A DNA stretch of 64,000 bases from Flavobacterium chryseum (GTDB lineage: Bacteria > Bacteroidota > Bacteroidia > Flavobacteriales > Flavobacteriaceae), in NCBI RefSeq assembly GCF_004362015.1, contig NZ_SNWW01000006.1, positions 62,001-126,000 of the forward strand, given 5' to 3'. Under the pieces are notes generated by a model. The model did not search any database. It worked only from the letters and a program-made list of their open reading frames with translations, and was not told the origin of the DNA. Below are positions 18,219 through 26,623 of this stretch, piece by piece. Within the stretch, counting starts at the first letter, position 1; each line of letters starts with the position of its first letter. The position numbers and the translations under genes are program-made.

Positions 18219-18712
18219 TGTGAATCATTATCCGTTGGAGTTATGTCACATCGCATTGTTGTCAATATTGATTTAAAGCCTGCTTTTTCATAAGCTTTTA
18301 CTGCTGGTTCGTTTTCATGGTAGACTTCTAACCTAACCTCTGTTATTCCCTGAGATAAAACCCATTTTTTAAGATCGTTGAGCAATAGGTTATTAAGACC
18401 GTTTCCTCTAAATTCGGGATTTACATACATGAAACCCAAATATCCGAATAAGGTATGTTTTTGATAATGTTTTGCTGATCTGATTTGAGCATATCCACAT
18501 CCAATAACCTGATTTTTATAGTCAATAACCAAAACTTCTGTTTTCTCATCTAAGATTAGTTCCTGTATGTCATAATAGAAAATTTTTCCCTCTTTTAATG
18601 TTGGGTCGAATGGCCGCTCTGCCTCTACCAGAAATTGAAGAAATTCTCCTAATTTAGGCAAATCGGCATTTGTAGCACGTCTAATAGCTATATCTTTTGT
18701 ATTTACATCCAT
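18215..18712 (-). CDS. GNAT-family N-acetyltransferase
   Basis: A 165-residue acetyltransferase. The acetyl-CoA pyrophosphate loop is clear in motif A (FMYVNPEFRGNGLNNLLLNDL), followed by motif B (YHENEPAVKAYEKAGFK). The preceding strand (VLVIDYKNQVIGCGYAQI) completes the fold. The substrate is unknown. It runs convergently against the PAP2 gene and shares 4 bp with it at the stop codons. Confidence 0.9.
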   Translation of the reverse strand: MDVNTKDIAIRRATNADLPKLGEFLQFLVEAERPFDPTLKEGKIFYYDIQELILDEKTEVLVIDYKNQVIGCGYAQIRSAKHYQKHTLFGYLGFMYVNPEFRGNGLNNLLLNDLKKWVLSQGITEVRLEVYHENEPAVKAYEKAGFKSILTTMRCDITPTDNDSH

Positions 18713-18924
18713 ATATCAAATATAAAGAAAATAAATTATTGTTTGCTCTTGCACTGATTATCTGAATGGTTGGAAAAGATTATTTTTTCTATTTATATTA
18801 TTGAATTTCAAATAAATACACTTTTCATAGATGTTAATTTCATAACAAAACCCGATTTTATTGTAAAGAAAACTACTTGTATATACTTAGTTTTAAATCA
18901 GTTAACAAACTAAACAATTAAATC

Positions 18925-19146
18925 ATGGAAAACTCAAACCTTCACAACAAGGGAAGTCTTTATAAATGCCCATATCAAAGTCAGGTATACGGCACGAATA
19001 AAAGCGAGTTATGCTACAGAAAACCTTATCAGGGAGACTGGGGAGACTGGGATGATGTTCCTGAAACTAATATTCAGGAAGAGAAGGATTTTGATTTGGC
19101 AGAAAAAGAAATTTTGAAGAAAGTTTTAAAACACAACAAAAAATAA
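18925..19146 (+). CDS. Small protein of a KCP...GDWGD paralogue pair (member 1)
   Basis: A 73-residue protein starting MENSN. It has KCPYQ at residues 14-18, a second cysteine ~17 residues later, the short motif GDWGDWDD around residues 38-45, and a charged, lysine-rich end. No signal peptide or membrane helix. The next gene encodes a relative sharing MENSN, KCP and GDWGD. Both ATGs lie in the same context (AATCATGG / CATCATGG) after AT-rich leaders. I do not recognise the family. The KCP motif recalls the N-terminus of catalase-peroxidases, but this is too short to be evidence of relation. Confidence 0.72.
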   Translation: MENSNLHNKGSLYKCPYQSQVYGTNKSELCYRKPYQGDWGDWDDVPETNIQEEKDFDLAEKEILKKVLKHNKK

Positions 19147-19283
19147 CTAATTCCTTTTATACTTTTTTTCTACAAGCAATCAAATACAATGTTAATCTGA
19201 TAACAATTAGAAATTATTTTATAAGACAAAATAGTGTTATCCCCTTAATTTTAAACTTAGTAATAATCTTAAAACAATACATC

Positions 19284-19514
19284 ATGGAAAATTCAAATCA
19301 ATACACTGCAGAAGAACTTCAAAAATGTCCATTTCATAATCCACAGAGCGCAGCGGCCAGCGATGATGATCCGCGAGAAAATGCCAATACTGGAGACTGG
19401 GGCGATCTGGATGAGGACGATGAAGCCGGAACAAATCCCGATCGTAACGAGCAAGGTGGAAATGACAATTCAGGAGGTGCAGGAAGTTCTGGAAGTGCAG
19501 CTACAAACAGCTAA
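19284..19514 (+). CDS. Small acidic protein of a KCP...GDWGD paralogue pair (member 2)
   Basis: A 76-residue protein starting MENSN with KCPFH at residues 14-18 and GDWGDLDEDDEA in the middle. The last 30 residues are Gly, Ser, Asn and Asp rich and probably disordered. It is clearly related to the preceding gene in its first half but the tails differ: basic in member 1, acidic and glycine-rich here. The two genes are 137 bp apart, each with its own AT-rich leader, and a good terminator follows this one. The function is unknown. Confidence 0.72.
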   Translation: MENSNQYTAEELQKCPFHNPQSAAASDDDPRENANTGDWGDLDEDDEAGTNPDRNEQGGNDNSGGAGSSGSAATNS

Positions 19515-19528
19515 AACTGATACAACTT

Positions 19529-19566
19529 AAAAGCAATAAAATCTTCTTAGGAAGATTTTTTGCTTT
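19529..19566 (+). terminator. Terminator after the small-protein pair
   Basis: A hairpin AAATCTTC-TTAG-GAAGATTT (19539-19560) followed by TTTTGCTTTT, inside a wider AAAAGCA/TGCTTTT pairing. It lies 15 bp past the stop of the second small gene. Confidence 0.85.
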
Positions 19567-19589
19567 TGAACTCTCTCAATACCGTTTTA

Positions 19590-19970
19590 TCAATCCAGAA
19601 TAGTTTTTAAAACCGCAGTTAATTCGGTAAAAGTATTAGGTTTTGTAATGTACGTTTCCGTATCATGAATTATGGATAATTGCTCAGCAGCGGTCTCCGA
19701 ATAACTGGAATATACTATCACACGAATTGGTTCCAGTTTTTTTACTGCTCTTATTTTCTCGATGAATTCATTGCCGTTTAAAACTGGCATATTATAATCC
19801 AGAAAGATAAGGTCCGGTAGGATTTCAGTACTTTCTAAAAACTCTAAAGCCTTAACCGGATTTGTTTCTGCAAGGCACGAAATGTTCTTCTCCAGAGAAT
19901 TGATGGCTTCGATAAATACATCTGCATCATCACTGTCATCATCAATCAACAATATATTTTTATATAACAT
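19590..19970 (-). CDS. Receiver-only response regulator (Rcp1-like)
   Basis: A 126-residue receiver domain with no output domain. The phosphorylation site is intact: acidic pocket D10-D11-D12, phosphoacceptor D58 (LIFLDYNMP), the YSS switch serine and a conserved K before P (ITKPNTF). It is of the type with a DDD..DDADVF N-terminus that pairs with PAS or phytochrome kinases of the SHDL[KR]EP class. No kinase gene is adjacent; similar regulators lie at 33076, 40280 and 41599. It probably passes phosphate within a phosphorelay or acts by protein contacts. Confidence 0.93.
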   Translation of the reverse strand: MLYKNILLIDDDSDDADVFIEAINSLEKNISCLAETNPVKALEFLESTEILPDLIFLDYNMPVLNGNEFIEKIRAVKKLEPIRVIVYSSYSETAAEQLSIIHDTETYITKPNTFTELTAVLKTILD

Positions 19971-20070
19971 GGCGTTTATTTTTTTATAGTTCTTATATAA
20001 ACCGACTGGTCGTTCCGCATTCGGAAAGAATCAGTCGCGGTATTTTTTATCATCCTCTGTGTTACAACCT

Positions 20071-20102
20071 AAAAAACCTGCACTTAAGAAAGTACAGGTT
20101 AG
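20071..20102 (-). terminator. Terminator of the DUF892 gene
   Basis: An imperfect hairpin (AACCTGCAC / GTACAGGTT) followed on the minus strand by TTTTTT. It lies 37 bp after the stop of the ferritin-like gene. Confidence 0.75.
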
Positions 20103-20138
20103 GTGTCTTAAGTCAGAATTAGAATAAACTTTTAAAAT

Positions 20139-20732
20139 TTATTCCTGATCCTGATCTTCATCATTAGCATTAAAATTGATTGTATTATAAGCAGCTTCTG
20201 TTAATAAGGTATCTGCTTCTTTTTCTTCAGCCAGCGTTTTTTCCAGTAATAATACTGCATCATCCTCGCCCAAAGTTGTAGCAAAGGCCGCTAGCGTACC
20301 GTAAGTTGCAATTTCGTAATGCTCAATTTTTTGTGATGCTGCAATAATTCCGGCATCACGCACAGCTCCAACTTCTGTTTCCTCCATTATGCCTTCACCT
20401 TCCTTGATAAGGCCTTCCATAGCATCGCATTTTTTGGCTGATGCTTTCTCACCAATTAATGAGAAAACCTGTTCTAACCTTTTTACCTGTTCTTCTGTTA
20501 CAGTAAGATGGTCATTGATCGCAGTGATAAGATTTTCTGAAGTAGCGTTTTTAGCCATTTTTGGCAGTGCTTTCGTCAATGCTTTTTCAGCCCAGTAAAT
20601 ATCTTTTAAAGAATCTACAAATAATTCTCTCAGACCTTCTGCTGCAGACGATTTTGCTTTTACAGTTCCATTAGCACTTTTTGATTTACTTTCGCTTTTC
20701 GCAGCTGTTGTTTTTTTTGCGGCAGTTTTCAT
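20139..20732 (-). CDS. DUF892 ferritin-like protein (YciE/YciF type) with Lys/Ala-rich N-terminal tail
   Basis: A 197-residue protein. Residues ~35-185 form the four-helix DUF892 domain (LRELFVDSLKDIYWAEKALTKALPKMA, then HLTVTEEQVKRLEQVFSLIGEKA and KIEHYEIATYGTLAAFA), with Glu/His residues where ferritin-like folds bind a di-metal site. YciE/F proteins are stress induced in enterics. Unusual is the N-terminal tail of ~33 residues, almost only K, A, T and S, resembling histone-H1-like tails. ATG at 20730-20732 is preferred. Its C-terminus is acidic (NDEDQDQE). Confidence 0.9.
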   Translation of the reverse strand: MKTAAKKTTAAKSESKSKSANGTVKAKSSAAEGLRELFVDSLKDIYWAEKALTKALPKMAKNATSENLITAINDHLTVTEEQVKRLEQVFSLIGEKASAKKCDAMEGLIKEGEGIMEETEVGAVRDAGIIAASQKIEHYEIATYGTLAAFATTLGEDDAVLLLEKTLAEEKEADTLLTEAAYNTINFNANDEDQDQE

Positions 20733-20857
20733 AATTTTTGATTTTTTGATTATACCCAAATTTACAACGCACTTTTAATCCTATTTTACACAATCCTATT
20801 TAGCTTTTACAGTATTCAAACATAAAGTAATTAAAATCAACACTTTATAATACCCAA

Positions 20858-20890
20858 TAAAAAATGCACCGGATTACAGTGCATTTTTTA
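20858..20890. terminator. Hairpin terminator, likely of the NAD(P)-binding protein gene
   Basis: A perfect 10-bp hairpin (AAAAATGCAC at 20860-20869 / GTGCATTTTT at 20879-20888) with a T-run on either strand. It lies 37 bp after the stop of the minus-strand gene at 20927. Confidence 0.82.
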
Positions 20891-20926
20891 TAATTGAATT
20901 ATGATCCGGAATATTTAATTTTTTTG

Positions 20927-21565
20927 CTAAAAACTCGCAATTTCCTGCAATTTCACAACCGAAGTTCCCTGAGGCAATTTCCATGGTGCTTTCGCAAGTT
21001 TCATAGCCAGAACCTCAGTTGGAAGCGGTTTATATTTTTTCAATAATCCAATTCCATTAAAAAAGTCAAGTGCTTTAGCCATTACTTTCTCCCCCGTTCT
21101 GTCTGTACCTTCTCGCAGCAGCAATCCTGGTTTAAAAATAATATACTGTCCGAAATCCATCTCCGCTATTGCAACTTCCAGTTCTCCTTTCATTCTCGAA
21201 TAGAAAATACTGCTCTTGGGAGAAGCATCTGAAGCCGAAACCAATACTAAAGAATTAACCCTGTTTTGTCTTGCAATGGAAGCAAATGCAGCAGGAATTT
21301 CAAAATCAATTTTCCATTGTTCTTCTTTTGAACCCGCTGCTTTTAAGGTAGTTCCCAAACATGAAAAAAGTACATCTCCTTGTATGTGCTCTTTATACTG
21401 ATCAATAGTAGAAAAGTCAATGACGTGTTCTGTCAGTTTGGGATGCGATCTTCCGGTAGGCCGTCTTACAAAGATCGATACCGAAGTGTAATCATCATCC
21501 TGTATCAGCTCGTTTAACAGAAATTTTCCAGTTGAGCCCGTGGCTCCTATCAAAAGTGCTTTCAT
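20927..21565 (-). CDS. NAD(P)H-binding (atypical SDR) protein
   Basis: A 212-residue Rossmann protein starting MKALLIGATGSTGKFLL, with the dinucleotide loop GATGSTG. It also shows the SCLGTTLKAAGSKEEQWKID segment found in the HTATIP2/TIP30-like and YbjT-like atypical SDR groups, and the LVLVSASDASP strand. No classical YxxxK site is evident (a lone FYSRMKGE segment fits the atypical S-x-Y-x3-K form). The role is unknown; relatives are often described as oxidoreductases. I start at the ATG of MKALL, because the frame upstream encodes 12 residues unlike the family. Confidence 0.83.
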   Translation of the reverse strand: MKALLIGATGSTGKFLLNELIQDDDYTSVSIFVRRPTGRSHPKLTEHVIDFSTIDQYKEHIQGDVLFSCLGTTLKAAGSKEEQWKIDFEIPAAFASIARQNRVNSLVLVSASDASPKSSIFYSRMKGELEVAIAEMDFGQYIIFKPGLLLREGTDRTGEKVMAKALDFFNGIGLLKKYKPLPTEVLAMKLAKAPWKLPQGTSVVKLQEIASF

Positions 21566-21786
21566 AGCTGTATGTTTAGTAGTGAATCGCCTATTGTCCA
21601 ATATATTATAGGAACAGTTTTATTTAACGATACTCTAAGATAACGAAAAAAAAATAATTTTTATTCCAAACATATCGCTGTTGCTTATTAAAAATAGTGA
21701 TTATCCTAATAGTCTGAAGATCATCAGAAATAATTCTTTAATTTTGGAGTTATATAGAATAAACAATACTGCTGCCATGCCCCACC

Positions 21787-22002
21787 ATGAAAAAATTTGA
21801 AATAAAAAAAATCCAGCCGGACAACTGGATTATTTCTCACAATGAGTTTCCGAAATTTACCTGCCAGTTTGAAAACAAAAAATTCAACATCAGCAGGACA
21901 CTAAATGGACTCGAAGATCCTATGGGAAATCCCGCTGAAGTAAAACTGCTTCAAAAAATGGAACAATGGCTACTTCAATACCATAAAGATAAAATGGTTT
22001 GA
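21787..22002 (+). CDS. Hypothetical small protein
   Basis: A 71-residue basic soluble protein of unknown function, starting MKKFEIKKIQPDNW. Tryptophans at 13 and 61 and a LQKMEQWLLQYH helix at the end. No known motif. It converges with the small gene at 22053, with 50 bp between the stops. Confidence 0.6.
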   Translation: MKKFEIKKIQPDNWIISHNEFPKFTCQFENKKFNISRTLNGLEDPMGNPAEVKLLQKMEQWLLQYHKDKMV

Positions 22003-22052
22003 TTTTTCTCCTTTAGTAGTATAAATGAATGAACTATAAAGTAATAGTTCAA

Positions 22053-22313
22053 TTAATGCTTAACATCATTTTCTGTACTTATGCTATCGGTCAGGTTTTC
22101 CTTTACGATAAAGTCATTGATAAATGCAAGCACTTCGCTCTTTGATTCTACAGGAGTGTCAAAATAATTGATATGATATTCCTCGTCCTGATCCATGATA
22201 TGAATTATCTCCGTATATCCTTTAGAAATCAGGCTTCCTTTTAATTTTATTATATTCAGCTGTTGGTGACTATCCAACTCCTTACGCACTTTTAGTTTTA
22301 TAGCTTTCTCCAT
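22053..22313 (-). CDS. Hypothetical small protein
   Basis: An 86-residue soluble protein starting MEKAIKLKVRKELDSHQQLNII. It has alternating charged strands (IHIMDQDEEYHINYFDTP) and a helix (SEVLAFINDFIVKENLT). I do not recognise it. It lies alone on the minus strand before the long gap that precedes the CheB/CheR genes. Confidence 0.6.
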   Translation of the reverse strand: MEKAIKLKVRKELDSHQQLNIIKLKGSLISKGYTEIIHIMDQDEEYHINYFDTPVESKSEVLAFINDFIVKENLTDSISTENDVKH

Positions 22314-23045
22314 AACATTATTTTGTATTCATTATACTATAACCATACCAAAGATAGATATTATTTAATTTTAGACTGTTAAAAAATAAGCTACAAATCA
22401 CAAAAATCATTTTCTTGTTTTCAAGGTGGTAATTATATAAAATTAGAAGAAAATGTTGTAAATCCAAGTTTAAATTTATCGGCAATTTCAAACAAAACTC
22501 CTACTGCAGAAAATTTGAAAATCAATTTTAACATTAATTTGAAAATATAATCTATAAACCATTAATTTTATTCAACTAAGAAAGATAAATAAATGTAATT
22601 TACTGTGAATCATAGTATTAATAAAAGCAATTATATAAGACCGTTTCTGGATATTGCATTACCTTTATCTTCCCATCAAACGTATTAATCAAATCATATA
22701 AAATTTATTAAGAATTATCTCAAACTGTTGTACAGCTTCAGTAGGATACGATTTTAACCTTCCGGAGAAAGTCGTGTTCTATTTTCATTGTACCTATTTT
22801 GGTTTTTTATCTCTGTTTTTCTCCGCAAAGTAGCTTTTACTGTAAAAAATAGTATCCTAAACTTTTTAGTTTTGGACTCTCGATAATGCATCAACGTCAA
22901 AACAACCAGTAAAATAGCATTTTTTAAACTTTATATTTTGATTTCGTAATTTGATTTGAGCGCCTGCATAATGCAGAAGCCCATCAGCTGGGAACTGCCT
23001 TACTAACAGCAGCAGAGAAATCTACTGCTAACTAAAACAATTGTT
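22314..23045. other. 730-bp gap with nested inverted repeats upstream of the CheB/CheR kinase
   Basis: No convincing ORF. The second half contains a nested pair of inverted repeats: TAGGATAC (22742-22749) with GTATCCTA (22852-22859), and inside it CGGAGAAA (22763-22770) with TTTCTCCG (22818-22825). Farther on, CTGCATAATGCAG (22964-22976) is a near-perfect palindrome 70 bp before the start codon. This may be a long structured leader or a small RNA gene. The first half is plain AT-rich DNA. Confidence 0.45.
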
Positions 23046-26000
23046 ATGGAAACCGCTGAACATCAAAAAAATCAAATTATAATCCCGTCTTTTCCCGTAG
23101 TAGGTATTGTCACGGAAGCATCTGAAATTGATGTCGTAAAACAAATTCTTTCCGGTATTCCTTCTGATTCCGGCATGGCCATAATTGTTATGGAAAATCT
23201 GGATGCAAATCAGCATGCCGATTTGACACAACAACTAGCGACACATGTTGGCATGCCCGTTCTTGAGATTGTAAATACTGTAGAACTACTGCCTGACCAT
23301 GTATATGTTATTCCCGAAAAAAACTTTTTGATTCTGGAAAACGGAATTCTAAAACTAAAACCCGTTATAAGAGGAAGCAGAATCAATAATTGTCTGGACA
23401 TTTTCTATAATGCTCTAGCTCAGAAATATGAAAGCTACACTATTGGACTGCTTGCGTGCTGGTCTCCAATAGATGGAGCTGCCGGATTGAAAAATATAAG
23501 GGAACACGGCGGCGCAGCTGTGTCTGCTGTTACCAAGATCGGTTTCGAATACAATAAAGCAAACGCAGAGTTTATCGATTTCTTTACTGATCCCAAGGAA
23601 ACTGCTATAAAACTACTGGAAATCAGAGAGAGCTATCTCGTTAACCGTGCTTATGAAGAAAAAGAAATTTCGGCAGAAGAGCATGCGTTCTTCGAGCAGA
23701 TTGTGGAACTTATTGTCTTAAAATCAGGTACAAATTTCCATCATTATAAAGAGCAAACCCTTCGAAGGAGAATTGCCAAAAGAATGGTGATTACCAAACA
23801 AGAAAGCATAGAACGTTATCTGAACCTGCTTAAAAACAAAAGTGCAGAGCAGGATTTGCTTTTTAACGACCTTCTTATTCCGGTAACATATTTTTTTAGA
23901 GATCAGCTTTTTTTTGACAGTCTGCCTAAAGTTGTTTTCCCTTCCCTTGTAGAGTCTATGACGGGAAAAGAATTAAGAATATGGTCAGCCGGATGTTCTA
24001 CCGGTGAGGAAGCCTATTCTCTGGCAATTTGCCTCGATGAATATCTGGAACAGACGAATAACAGCGACATTACGATCAAAATTTTTGCTTCGGACCTTTC
24101 TGAAAAATGTATTGATAAAGCCCGTCTTGGCGTATATACGCATCAGGACCTGAAAAATATTAGTGAAGAAAGACTGGCAAAGTACTTTAACAAAAAAGAA
24201 AGCGGTTATCATGTCAGCAAGCTCATTCGTGATTTATGCGTTTTTGCCGTGCATGATCTTACCAAAGATTTTCCATTTTCTAAAATTGATTTTGTAGCCT
24301 GTCGTAATGTTTTAATCTATTTTGATACTGATCTGCAAAATCACGTACTTTCCTCGTTTCATTATGCCCTTAAAGAGCATGGTTTTCTTTTCTTAGGAAA
24401 ATCCGAATCAGCTGTACGTGCAGAAGAGCTTTTTGCTACGGTAGAAAGACAGGGAAAAATATACAGACGCAAAAATTCTGATGTTAGATTTAGCAAAGAC
24501 ATGTCTGGCTTTACGGCCAACAAACCGATAAAACATATTGAGGAACTAGCAACTACTGTAACCAATTATAAAAAAATTGCTGCAGATACACTTCTTGAAC
24601 AATATTCTCCGGCTGCCGTTGTGGTTAATGAAGATTTTGAAATCGTGCATTTTCATGGTGATACGAGTGCTTTTTTACAGCCATCTGCGGGTAAACCGAG
24701 CTTTAATATTATAAATATGGTTCCGCATGAAATACGTTTTGCACTTCGAAATGCCATTTTAAAAGTGCGAAATGAAAAAAGAAATGTTGTTGGAGAACCT
24801 ATTGTGGTAAAAAATCAGGCATTCTTAACTTCATTTGAAGTGGTATATCTCGCAGCTAATCTGGATCTGTTGCTAATCATCTTTTGCAGAAAAACAATTT
24901 CGGGTGCAAAAACAGCGCACACAAGCAATATACAAAGCGGAAAAGAAACAGAAAGCCAATTATTTCAGCTTCAGCATGATTTTAAACACCTGACAGAAGA
25001 GCAGCAGATTTATTTTGAGGAACTTCGTTCTACCAACGAAGAACTTTTGCAAAGAACCGAAGAACTTCAGTACATCAATGAAGAATTGGAAACATCTATA
25101 GAAGAACTTCTTTCTAATAATGAAGAGCTGTCATGTACCAATGATGAGCTACAGAACCATAGAAGACAATTGGCATCGATGAGAAATTTCTACGAATCAA
25201 TTGTAAAAACAATTCATGAACCGCTTTTAATTATAGACCATAATTTTATTGTACACAGCGCAAATCCGGCATTTTACAACTATTTTAATACTCGTGAGGA
25301 GCTTACCGAAGGAATTTTGATTTTTGAAATTGGAAATTCAACCTGGAATACTTCTGAATTTAAAGAATCGGTATTAAAAAAAATAAGCAAAGAACAACCG
25401 GTTGAAAATGTGAAAATACAATTTAGCGCAGCATTGTCCGTAAAAAAAGTGATGCTAATCAACGCAGCACCTATTACAGATTCAATGCCGGAAGGCCTGA
25501 TTCTGATTGCACTGGAAGATATTACAGATTTAGAACAAAGTAATGAAGCTTTACAAATAAAAAACGAAGAGCTTATAAACCGAAGCAGACAGCTTGAATC
25601 TTTTACCGCAGTGGCGGGAGAGCATCTTCTGGATCCAGTTAGAAAAATGTATATGTTCGGTAAAAAAATTATCGATGACGAACCGGAATTATCAGCGCCT
25701 GCCAAACATAATGTAAAACGTTTGCTGCATTCAGCCGTGAACATGAGCCAGCTTATTGAAGATTTGGTTACGTATTCGAAAATTAACTTTGCGGAAAAAA
25801 AATTCAAGAAAACAGATCTAAACGTACTTGTCAAAAAAGCCTTAAATGATCTCAAAAAAGTGATTAGCGAGCATAATGCCGTAATTTCAGTAGATCCTTT
25901 ACCGCCAATGAAAATTATAGCATCGCAATTTCATATGCTGTTTACAAATTTAATTTCTAATGCGTTAAAGTTCGCACAACACGATACAGTCCCTCAAATA

Positions 26001-26321
26001 AAAATCAGTTTGCACCATCCGGATCAGGAAGAATTCAACAGCCTTGGCGCTGATCCTGAAACGGATTATATGATACTCTCGGTAAGCGATAATGGAATTG
26101 GATTTAAAAAAGATTTTGAAAACCTCATTTTTGATCCCTTCTTTCGCCTGCAGAGCAACGACCAGCATTACGGAAGTGGACTGGGACTGACTTTGGTACA
26201 GACTATTGTATCTAACCATAACGGTTTTGTAAAAGCTTCCAGTGAACCTGGAAAAGGAACAACACTCTACTTGTGTCTTCCATTAGATAAATCATTAGCC
26301 GAAACATATGGTCAGGATTAA
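23046..26321 (+). CDS. CheB-like/CheR/PAS/histidine-kinase fusion with degenerate catalytic sites
   Basis: A 1091-residue cytosolic fusion. Residues ~15-195 align with CheB methylesterase but lack the Ser of GASAGG (GIVTEASE instead) and the active-site His, while the Asp of SPIDGAAGL remains. Residues ~220-490 are CheR: FRDQLFF and the SAM motif IWSAGCSTGEEAYSLAI (~312). A long coiled coil (EELRSTNEELLQRTEEL..) follows, then a PAS domain (~715-830) and a kinase core. In the H-box, the expected SHDL reads GEHL, so the phosphoacceptor His is replaced by E859 with H860 next to it. The ATPase part keeps its N box, DNGIGF and GSGLGL. It may methylate a partner or act as a pseudokinase scaffold. 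A hairpin terminator follows. Confidence 0.9.
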   Translation: METAEHQKNQIIIPSFPVVGIVTEASEIDVVKQILSGIPSDSGMAIIVMENLDANQHADLTQQLATHVGMPVLEIVNTVELLPDHVYVIPEKNFLILENGILKLKPVIRGSRINNCLDIFYNALAQKYESYTIGLLACWSPIDGAAGLKNIREHGGAAVSAVTKIGFEYNKANAEFIDFFTDPKETAIKLLEIRESYLVNRAYEEKEISAEEHAFFEQIVELIVLKSGTNFHHYKEQTLRRRIAKRMVITKQESIERYLNLLKNKSAEQDLLFNDLLIPVTYFFRDQLFFDSLPKVVFPSLVESMTGKELRIWSAGCSTGEEAYSLAICLDEYLEQTNNSDITIKIFASDLSEKCIDKARLGVYTHQDLKNISEERLAKYFNKKESGYHVSKLIRDLCVFAVHDLTKDFPFSKIDFVACRNVLIYFDTDLQNHVLSSFHYALKEHGFLFLGKSESAVRAEELFATVERQGKIYRRKNSDVRFSKDMSGFTANKPIKHIEELATTVTNYKKIAADTLLEQYSPAAVVVNEDFEIVHFHGDTSAFLQPSAGKPSFNIINMVPHEIRFALRNAILKVRNEKRNVVGEPIVVKNQAFLTSFEVVYLAANLDLLLIIFCRKTISGAKTAHTSNIQSGKETESQLFQLQHDFKHLTEEQQIYFEELRSTNEELLQRTEELQYINEELETSIEELLSNNEELSCTNDELQNHRRQLASMRNFYESIVKTIHEPLLIIDHNFIVHSANPAFYNYFNTREELTEGILIFEIGNSTWNTSEFKESVLKKISKEQPVENVKIQFSAALSVKKVMLINAAPITDSMPEGLILIALEDITDLEQSNEALQIKNEELINRSRQLESFTAVAGEHLLDPVRKMYMFGKKIIDDEPELSAPAKHNVKRLLHSAVNMSQLIEDLVTYSKINFAEKKFKKTDLNVLVKKALNDLKKVISEHNAVISVDPLPPMKIIASQFHMLFTNLISNALKFAQHDTVPQIKISLHHPDQEEFNSLGADPETDYMILSVSDNGIGFKKDFENLIFDPFFRLQSNDQHYGSGLGLTLVQTIVSNHNGFVKASSEPGKGTTLYLCLPLDKSLAETYGQD

Positions 26322-26333
26322 TTATTAGATAAT

Positions 26334-26376
26334 AAAGATTTGCCACTGCAGAATAACACAGCAGTTTGCAATCTTT
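26334..26376 (+). terminator. Probable terminator after the CheB/CheR kinase
   Basis: A long imperfect hairpin (AAAGATTTGCCACTGC with GCAGTTTGCAATCTTT) 12 bp past the stop, ending in TTTT. Confidence 0.7.
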
Positions 26377-26623
26377 TAAACTTAATGAACATTATGTAAG
26401 AAGTTTTAAAAATTGTATAAAAAACAGTTTTTTCCTATCAATAATTTGCTGGTAAAATATTTCACATAGAAGATAAATGCTGTAAAATATAAGAATAAAG
26501 CTATAAAATTGAATCTCATTTACGACCCAAATATTCAAAGCCGATCTAAAAAATTCGGCCAAAATGAACTTTAATTTTTACTTCTATTAAGAATTTGCTT
26601 ATAAATATAACTATCTTTAAAAA
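26377..26623. other. AT-rich promoter region
   Basis: About 250 bp before the stand-alone CheB gene. It contains AATTGTATAA (26411 region) seen in several other gaps of this window, and TATCTTTA just before the ATG, which resembles a -7 element. No ORF. Confidence 0.35.

Noticed and set aside
18925-19514. Relation of the KCP small proteins to catalase-peroxidase
   Set aside because: Only the short KCPFH and a nearby DW match; no further similarity can be seen.
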